12,990 bases of DNA from an uncultured Acinetobacter sp. (GTDB taxonomy: Bacteria; Pseudomonadota; Gammaproteobacteria; Pseudomonadales; Moraxellaceae). The first letter of the stretch is position 1. Each line of letters starts with the position of its first letter. Below are positions 7,616 to 12,990 of this stretch, one piece after another. A program made the position numbers and the translations under genes. The notes beneath the pieces are model-generated. The model had not been told where the DNA came from. It was given only the letters and a program-made list of their open reading frames with translations, and searched no databases. The DNA lies in NCBI GenBank assembly GCA_900771065.1, contig CAAGMP010000138.1, forward strand, positions 1 to 12,990, given 5' to 3'.

Positions 7616-8593
7616 TTATTGAATCCGATTTAAGGCAAGCAAGGCAAGTTTTTCTAATGCAATACGTGCTGTGCTTTCAGGTAATTCATGCAATGCTGCC
7701 AATGCTGCCATGGTTTCTTGTTGTGCGCGTTCACGACAATAATCAAGTGCGCCACAACTTTGAACAATTGAAATAATCTGTGTTAAATCTTCTGTACCAC
7801 CTGTGGTAATACTGTTACGAATCAATTGATGTTGTTCATTTTGTGTGTATTTCAAAGCAGCAATTAAAGGCAAAGTTGGTTTGCCTTCCATTAAATCATC
7901 GCCAATATTTTTCCCTAAAGTTTCAGCATCGGAAGTGTAGTCTAAAATATCATCAATAATTTGGAATGCATTACCAAAATGACCCGCATACGTTTTTAAA
8001 GCCTGACGATATTGAGGCGTATTGGCTAAAATTGCTGCGCCTTCTGTGGCAAGCTCAAATAAACGCGATGTTTTACCATGAATAATTTTTAAATATGTTT
8101 CTTCTGTGGTATCGGGTTGGTGCTGCGATTGTAATTGTAAAACTTCACCTTCTGCAATTTCACACGTTCCTGTGGAAAAATCTTTGAGTAAAGTCATATT
8201 GTTTAAATCGACCAATAAATCAAATGCACGTGAAATTAAAAAATCACCGACTAAAACCGCAGTTTGATTATTCCATGTTGCATTTGCAGTTGGGCGACCA
8301 CGACGTAAACCTGACTCATCAACGACATCATCATGCACTAAAGTTGCGGTATGAAGCATTTCAATAATTGCAGCAAGTTTTTGATGCTGTTCTGCATTTT
8401 CGACACCACACGCTTTTGCAGCCAATAAACACATAATTGGACGCATGCGCTTTCCACCAGCATCGACCACGTGTTTACTCACTGCCATTACCAAAGCAAT
8501 TTTTGAGGTAATTCCTTCGTTGATGAATTGATCCATCAAGGCAAAATCGGTAGCAACAGGCGCGAGAATATCTTGCTTAAAATCGATGGTCAT
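7616..8593 (-). CDS. ispB: Long-chain all-trans polyprenyl diphosphate synthase for ubiquinone (octaprenyl/nonaprenyl type)
   Basis: This cytoplasmic enzyme extends farnesyl diphosphate with isopentenyl diphosphate to make the ubiquinone side chain. At 325 residues it has normal family length. Visible motifs in order are GGKRMRP (46-52), the first aspartate-rich motif DDVVD (88-92) followed by RRGRPT, GKTSRLFE (173-180), the second aspartate-rich motif DDILD (214-218), and GDDLMEGKPTLPL (231-243). The fifth residue before the first motif is a small alanine (A83), as in synthases that make long chains. Acinetobacter is known to use mainly ubiquinone-9, so the product is likely nonaprenyl rather than octaprenyl diphosphate; that is inference from the genus. 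A GAGG lies 11 bases before the ATG. The gene is divergent from rplU, the same arrangement as in many gammaproteobacteria, and probably heads a two-gene unit with the downstream Gcr-family gene. Confidence 0.96.
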   Translation of the reverse strand: MTIDFKQDILAPVATDFALMDQFINEGITSKIALVMAVSKHVVDAGGKRMRPIMCLLAAKACGVENAEQHQKLAAIIEMLHTATLVHDDVVDESGLRRGRPTANATWNNQTAVLVGDFLISRAFDLLVDLNNMTLLKDFSTGTCEIAEGEVLQLQSQHQPDTTEETYLKIIHGKTSRLFELATEGAAILANTPQYRQALKTYAGHFGNAFQIIDDILDYTSDAETLGKNIGDDLMEGKPTLPLIAALKYTQNEQHQLIRNSITTGGTEDLTQIISIVQSCGALDYCRERAQQETMAALAALHELPESTARIALEKLALLALNRIQ

Positions 8594-8647
8594 ACAAAGA
8601 AAAGCCTCTTTTAGATTGAAGATGAAACAAAACGGTAATCGTGTTCA

Positions 8648-8653
8648 ATTATA
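8648..8653 (-). promoter_or_regulatory. Candidate -10 box for ispB
   Basis: The minus strand has a perfect TATAAT about 55 bases upstream of the ispB start codon. No good -35 element is found 16 to 18 bases upstream of it, so the promoter is either weak or activator-dependent, or the match is fortuitous in AT-rich DNA. Confidence 0.4.
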
Positions 8654-8784
8654 CCTAATTTACAATTACTTTCTGTATTTTAAGTCTGCCAAAAAATCAT
8701 ACTTTTATCTAGAATATAACTTATTGTATTGAAATAATTTTTCTATATTGATACCAATGTATAAAAATATTTTATTTAAACTGC

Positions 8785-8813
8785 TTGTTGTTTAATTTAA
8801 TATCACTTAAAAT
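8785..8813 (+). promoter_or_regulatory. rplU-rpmA promoter
   Basis: TTGTTG (8785-8790) is separated by exactly 17 bases from TAAAAT (8808-8813, five of six to consensus). AT-rich DNA lies upstream, as is common for strong ribosomal protein promoters. The start of transcription would be near 8820, giving a leader of about 84 bases before the rplU ATG. Confidence 0.65.
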
Positions 8814-8830
8814 TCTTCGCTTCGTATATA

Positions 8831-8886
8831 CCCAGTGGCGTTCGTTTTAAGATCGATATCTTTCTTTATCGGCACGACGACACGGG
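8831..8886 (+). promoter_or_regulatory. Foldable leader of rplU mRNA (candidate regulatory RNA structure)
   Basis: CCC (8831-8833), GTG (8835-8837) and CGTT (8839-8842) can pair with GACG (8876-8879), CAC (8881-8883) and GGG (8884-8886). That leaves one bulged A and one G-A mismatch. Inside the closed region AAGAT (8849-8853) pairs with ATCTT (8858-8862) around a CGAT loop. The structure ends 7 bases before the GGAG ribosome binding site. Ribosomal protein mRNAs are often autoregulated through such leaders; that this one is, and by L21, is inference. Confidence 0.35.
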
Positions 8887-8903
8887 CTTGTTTGGAGTAC
8901 AAT

Positions 8904-9215
8904 ATGTACGCAGTAATCCAAAGCGGTGGTAAACAGCACCGTGTAGTTGAGGGTGAAACCCTTAAAGTTGAATTATTGAAAGCTGAAACTGGCGCAACAA
9001 TTACGTTTGATGACGTATTAATGCTTGTAAACGGTGAAAGCATTCAAATTGGTGCTCCAGTTGTTGCTGGCGCTAAAGTCACTGCAGAAGTGGTTGGTCA
9101 TGGTCGTCACGACAAAATCCGCATTATCAAAATGCGTCGTCGTAAACATTATCGTAAACAACAAGGTCACCGTCAATGGTTCACTGAGTTGAAAATTACA
9201 GCGATTTCAGGTTAA
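8904..9215 (+). CDS. rplU: 50S ribosomal protein L21
   Basis: This 103-residue large-subunit protein binds 23S rRNA. It starts [18 protein letters not shown], the universal L21 N-terminus. The basic RNA-binding segment [16 protein letters not shown] (about 78-93) and the LKITAI ending are also typical. The reading frame stays open to 8835, but the correct start is the ATG at 8904: it has GGAG 6 bases upstream and gives the normal family length. It is cotranscribed with rpmA, 20 bases downstream, from the promoter at 8785-8813. Confidence 0.98.
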   Translation: MYAVIQSGGKQHRVVEGETLKVELLKAETGATITFDDVLMLVNGESIQIGAPVVAGAKVTAEVVGHGRHDKIRIIKMRRRKHYRKQQGHRQWFTELKITAISG

Positions 9216-9235
9216 TCACTAGGAGTAAATGAGAC

Positions 9236-9490
9236 ATGGCATCTAAAAAAGCCGGTGGTTCTACTAAGAACGGTCGTGATTCGAACCCTAAAATGCTTGG
9301 TGTTAAAGTTTACGGTGGTCAAACTGTAACTGCGGGTAACATCATCGTTCGTCAACGTGGTACAGAATTCCACGCTGGTGCAAACGTTGGTATGGGTCGT
9401 GACCATACTTTATTTGCTACTGCTGATGGCGTAGTAAAATTTGAAGTGAAAGGTCAATTTGGCCGTCGCTATGTGACTGTTGAAGCGTAA
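9236..9490 (+). CDS. rpmA: 50S ribosomal protein L27
   Basis: This 84-residue protein sits near the peptidyl transferase centre. The N-terminus [19 protein letters not shown] is the family signature, and its flexible tail reaches toward the tRNA acceptor ends. There is no Firmicutes-type cleavable N-terminal extension. AGGAG lies 10 bases upstream of the ATG. It is the last gene of the rplU-rpmA unit, which ends in a strong terminator 16 bases after the stop codon. Confidence 0.98.
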   Translation: MASKKAGGSTKNGRDSNPKMLGVKVYGGQTVTAGNIIVRQRGTEFHAGANVGMGRDHTLFATADGVVKFEVKGQFGRRYVTVEA

Positions 9491-9505
9491 GTTTCTTCAG
9501 AACAG

Positions 9506-9535
9506 AAAAACCCACCTTTTTTGTGTGGGTTTTTT
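9506..9535 (+). terminator. Intrinsic terminator of rplU-rpmA
   Basis: AAAAACCCAC (9506-9515) pairs perfectly with GTGGGTTTTT (9525-9534) around a 9-base loop. The T-run continues to 9535 and more T's follow, the classic terminator layout. The A-run on the 5' side also allows activity on the opposite strand. Confidence 0.9.
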
Positions 9536-9658
9536 ATTTTATGAAGAAAAATAACTAATTTAATATTAAAAGTTATACAAATCTCCTTATTTTCTCTTTA
9601 TTTAATCGAAATATCTGTTTTAAGATGAAAATTGAAGAATAAATGAAAAGGTGATTCC

Positions 9659-10354
9659 ATGAAAATGCTTCGTCAAACGCTATGTGCTGCGACATTGGGG
9701 ATGTTGGCAATTTCGCCTGTACTTGTATTGACGACACATGCTGCTTCAATTGCAGCTTCTGAACAACAAGCAACCAACAGTTTGGTGAATCAACTGAGTG
9801 GATTAAATAGTTTAAGTGCCAATTTTGAGCAAACAACCCAAGTGGCTAAAAAAAATCCAAATCAAAATAAAACACTTAGCGCTCAACATATGAATCAAAA
9901 ATTTTCAGGGGTCATGAAAGTAGAACGTCCCGGAAAGTTTTTTTGGCAAATTTCAACTCCAGTGAAACAAACCATTGTATCGACAGGAAAAACAGTTTGG
10001 ATTTATGATCCCGATTTACAACAAGCGGTGCGTCAAAATTTAGATGAGCAAGTCAGTAATACACCTGCTTTGCTGTTGTCGGGCAATACACAGCAAATTA
10101 TGAAAGCCTATCGTATTACGCAACCTGACAAAACCAAAACGTATTATACCTTGTATCCTAAAAATCAAGATGGTGCATTTCAAAGTTTAGGTATTGGTTT
10201 CAATGGTAAAAATAATCCTTCGATTATGGTTTTAAAAGATGCACTTGGACAAACCACACAAATTTTATTTAAAAATGTCAAAGTAAATAGTACCATTCCT
10301 GCATCAACATTTAATTTTGTACCACCAAAAGGAACCGATATTATCGATCAATAA
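9659..10354 (+). CDS. lolA: Outer-membrane lipoprotein carrier protein LolA
   Basis: This periplasmic chaperone takes mature lipoproteins from the LolCDE exporter and hands them to LolB at the outer membrane. The 231-residue precursor has a Sec signal peptide (residues 1-28) with likely cleavage after THA. LolA marks include FEQTTQ (56-61), the ERPGKFFW segment with R90 matching the lipoprotein-contacting arginine of E. coli LolA (R43 of the mature form), GKTVWIYDPDLQQA (110-123), NTPALLLSG (134-142) and the ending FVPPKGTDIIDQ. A lysine- and asparagine-rich stretch (about 62-80) makes it longer than the E. coli protein. AAGGTG lies just upstream of the ATG. It stands alone between two terminators. 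The AdeI and AdeK lipoproteins in the same window belong to the general class of substrates, AdeK being an expected client. Confidence 0.95.
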   Translation: MKMLRQTLCAATLGMLAISPVLVLTTHAASIAASEQQATNSLVNQLSGLNSLSANFEQTTQVAKKNPNQNKTLSAQHMNQKFSGVMKVERPGKFFWQISTPVKQTIVSTGKTVWIYDPDLQQAVRQNLDEQVSNTPALLLSGNTQQIMKAYRITQPDKTKTYYTLYPKNQDGAFQSLGIGFNGKNNPSIMVLKDALGQTTQILFKNVKVNSTIPASTFNFVPPKGTDIIDQ

Positions 10355-10370
10355 AAATAATCGTTAAAAT

Positions 10371-10391
10371 AAGCCTCTTCGGAGGCTTTTT
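10371..10391 (+). terminator. Intrinsic terminator of lolA
   Basis: AAGCCTC (10371-10377) and GAGGCTT (10382-10388) form a perfect 7-base-pair stem closed by the very stable TTCG tetraloop. It is followed by a T-run to 10391. It lies 16 bases after the lolA stop codon. Confidence 0.92.
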
Positions 10392-10423
10392 GCATTAGTA
10401 TAGACTGCCATTTTTGGTGATAA

Positions 10424-11203
10424 ATGATGGGTAACATGAACAAAAAACGGGTGAACTTGCTGACAATTTGTATTTTCTCAAGTGTTTTATGGGGTTGTGG
10501 TACGCCAGTGAATGAACCTGTTCAAGATAAAACCACAGTACGTGCATCCACCTCAGAACATGACATTCCAAGAATTATTTCAAAAATTGAGCCGATTGCA
10601 TTAAAACGCCCTGAAATTTGTGACGCAGAAAATTGTACGAAGTATCAACTACAAACCGTACAAACCAATGTAGATTGGATTAATCAATATTTTAAAACAC
10701 GCATCCAAGAAATGGCACCTGAAGCATTTGCAACTGGGCTGACTGAACCTGTTAAAACCCAAGATGTAGGTTTAAGTCAAAATTCAATTTCGGTGCGTTA
10801 TTTGCATCAATGGGGCGATATCGCAACATTTTTAATTGATACCTATAGTTATAATGCAGGCGCGGCACACGGTCTTTATCATTTAGAATATGTTAATTTA
10901 GATTTGGCAAATCATCGACGTTTGAGTTTAAATGATATTATTATTCAAAATAGCCAAGCCAAATTATTACAAGCTTTATATGATGCCAATCAATTTTGGT
11001 TAGAACAGCACCAAATTTTACCTGAACAATTGCAATTAAGTGACAATTTTTATTATGGCACACAAGGTATTGTTTTTGTTTATCCTTTGTATGAATTGGC
11101 GAGTTATGCCGAAGGATTATCTGAATTAACTTTGCCTTATACAGATGCAAAACAATTTATTCAGCCGAAATATTTACCCGATTTACCACAATCCGATTTG
11201 TAA
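10424..11203 (+). CDS. DUF3298 / RsiV-like domain protein, probable lipoprotein
   Basis: This 259-residue exported protein has no known enzymatic role. Residues 5-25 look like a lipoprotein signal (KKR followed by a hydrophobic stretch) ending in LWGC with C25; the tryptophan at the -2 position is unusual, so lipidation is likely but not certain. The C-terminal half matches the DUF3298 pattern: AAHGLYHLEYVNLDL (147-161), RRLSLNDII (165-173), a central variable part, then GIVFVYPLYELASYAEG (215-231). The N-terminal half probably corresponds to the companion DUF4163/PdaC-type domain and has cysteines at 66 and 71 that could form a disulfide. Start choice is open. GGTGA (10416-10420) suits the ATG at 10424 or better 10427, while the ATG at 10436 gives the most standard signal peptide but lies 15 bases away. 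It follows the lolA terminator by 32 bases; a weak TATAGA at 10399-10404 could be a promoter. Confidence 0.82.
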   Translation: MMGNMNKKRVNLLTICIFSSVLWGCGTPVNEPVQDKTTVRASTSEHDIPRIISKIEPIALKRPEICDAENCTKYQLQTVQTNVDWINQYFKTRIQEMAPEAFATGLTEPVKTQDVGLSQNSISVRYLHQWGDIATFLIDTYSYNAGAAHGLYHLEYVNLDLANHRRLSLNDIIIQNSQAKLLQALYDANQFWLEQHQILPEQLQLSDNFYYGTQGIVFVYPLYELASYAEGLSELTLPYTDAKQFIQPKYLPDLPQSDL

Positions 11204-11249
11204 ATCAGCAGATTTTCACGAATATCAACAACGCGTTCTTGGTTTTAGG

Positions 11250-11255
11250 TATACT
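11250..11255 (+). promoter_or_regulatory. Candidate -10 box for serS
   Basis: TATACT (five of six to consensus) lies 31 bases before the serS ATG, which would give a short leader of about 25 bases. No good -35 hexamer is present 16 to 18 bases upstream. The 83-base gap shows no clear terminator for the preceding gene, so serS could also receive read-through transcription. Confidence 0.4.
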
Positions 11256-11280
11256 ATCGAACAGTTTTTTCTTTGATTAA

Positions 11281-12558
<1,278 letters not shown>

Positions 12559-12576
12559 GATTATTTACATAATTTC

Positions 12577-12611
12577 AAATAAGCTAAATCTTCGGATTTG
12601 GCTTATTTTTT
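12577..12611 (+). terminator. Intrinsic terminator of serS
   Basis: Arms at 12577-12590 and 12595-12608 form a 14-base-pair stem with a single G-U pair and a TTCG tetraloop. The T-run runs from 12606 to 12611. It lies 18 bases after the serS stop codon and only 16 bases before the next gene. Confidence 0.92.
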
Positions 12612-12627
12612 GTCTACAGGAAAAAAT

Positions 12628-12990
12628 ATGGATATTTTAATTTATAATGAGATTGATACCACGCATATTCTAGGTTTTGATAAATTATATCAGCAGTTAA
12701 AAAAGAATGATTTTAAATCGGCTGATGTTAAAAAAATACAACCTAATTTATATCGTGCCAAACTAAATAGAAGTGATCGTATTTTATTTTCTATTTATAA
12801 TTATCAAGAAAAGAAATATATTTTAATTTTAGAATATTTGAAAAAACATGATTATCAAGGATCACGTTTTTTAAATGAAGATATTAAAATTCACGATGAA
12901 GATTTAGTAACAATTGAGCATGAAGATCAATTACAAACTGATCAACAATTGGTTTATATTAATCCTAATAATCCAAAATTTGTGTATTTA
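12628..12990 (+). CDS. Unknown AT-rich gene, N-terminal 121 codons (cut by right edge)
   Basis: The frame is open from the ATG at 12628 to the end of the window, with AGGA 6 bases upstream, so this is a real gene start. The protein begins MDILIYNEIDTTHILGFDKL and is rich in K, D, I, L, Y and N. A segment with LYRAKLN, then RILFSIYN, then KKYILILEYLKKHDY (about residues 42-76) alternates charged and hydrophobic positions. It resembles the beta-strand core of RelE/ParE-like folds, which also occurs at the N-terminus of some large helicase-like proteins. That resemblance is a weak impression, not an identification. Base composition is about 25 percent GC in the stretch I counted, visibly lower than in serS. 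No promoter is evident between the serS terminator and the start. Total length and function cannot be judged here. Confidence 0.7.
   Translation, partial: MDILIYNEIDTTHILGFDKLYQQLKKNDFKSADVKKIQPNLYRAKLNRSDRILFSIYNYQEKKYILILEYLKKHDYQGSRFLNEDIKIHDEDLVTIEHEDQLQTDQQLVYINPNNPKFVYL

Larger units (their letters stand above)
8594..8903. other. 310-base divergent intergenic region between ispB and rplU
   Basis: This is very AT-rich DNA without a convincing gene. It holds a -10 box facing ispB (8653-8648), a good promoter facing rplU (8785-8813) and a foldable rplU leader (about 8820-8903). Between about 8660 and 8780 I see only AT-rich DNA, which could include upstream-element type A/T tracts for the ribosomal protein promoter. 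An in-frame upstream extension of rplU (from 8835) exists but has no ribosome binding site and is not family-like. Confidence 0.8.

Noticed and set aside
8835..8903. N-terminal extension of rplU by 23 codons
   Set aside because: L21 begins with [11 protein letters not shown], the ATG at 8904 has a good ribosome binding site, and the upstream stretch is better explained as an untranslated leader.
9573..9836. Minus-strand open frame of 87 codons opposite the lolA start
   Set aside because: It overlaps the lolA signal peptide region antisense and has no family resemblance or plausible ribosome binding site.
11202..11215. Small hairpin AAATC-AGCA-GATTT after the DUF3298 gene as a terminator
   Set aside because: The stem has only five mostly A-T pairs and no T-run beyond the arm, too weak to call.

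Overview
The window looks like a chromosomal core region of an Acinetobacter species. It is AT-rich, and it carries an adeI-adeJ-adeK type RND efflux operon whose proteins closely match what I remember of the A. baumannii AdeIJK pump. It also carries the usual gammaproteobacterial sets ispB / rplU-rpmA and lolA...serS. No tRNA, rRNA, CRISPR array, insertion sequence or prophage gene is visible. All assignments come from reading the sequence, without database searches.

Minus-strand half (1-8593). Read in transcription order, a polyprenyl diphosphate synthase gene (ispB, making the ubiquinone side chain) is followed after 28 bases by a membrane protein of the so-called site-specific recombinase Gcr family. 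That gene ends at a hairpin. A 341-base gap then holds the leader and probable control region of adeIJK. adeI (lipid-anchored periplasmic adaptor) is 13 bases from adeJ (inner-membrane proton-driven pump). The adeJ stop overlaps the start of adeK (outer-membrane channel) by one base, and adeK runs off the left edge of the window. The adeI leader contains a nested inverted repeat followed by nine T's just upstream of the ribosome binding site. It looks like a transcription attenuator, or alternatively an operator.

Plus-strand half (8904-12990). rplU and rpmA (ribosomal proteins L21 and L27) are divergent from ispB, with a clear promoter, a leader that can fold, and a strong terminator. Next come lolA (periplasmic lipoprotein carrier) with its own terminator, a small DUF3298/RsiV-like probable lipoprotein, and serS (seryl-tRNA synthetase) with a long terminator hairpin. 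Starting 17 bases after that terminator is the beginning of a very AT-rich unknown gene cut by the right edge.

Most of the window is ordinary housekeeping plus intrinsic efflux. The parts that deserve attention are the adeI leader hairpin, the misnamed Gcr-family membrane protein, the foldable rplU leader, the DUF3298 lipoprotein sitting where many relatives carry rarA, and the AT-rich unknown gene at the right edge.
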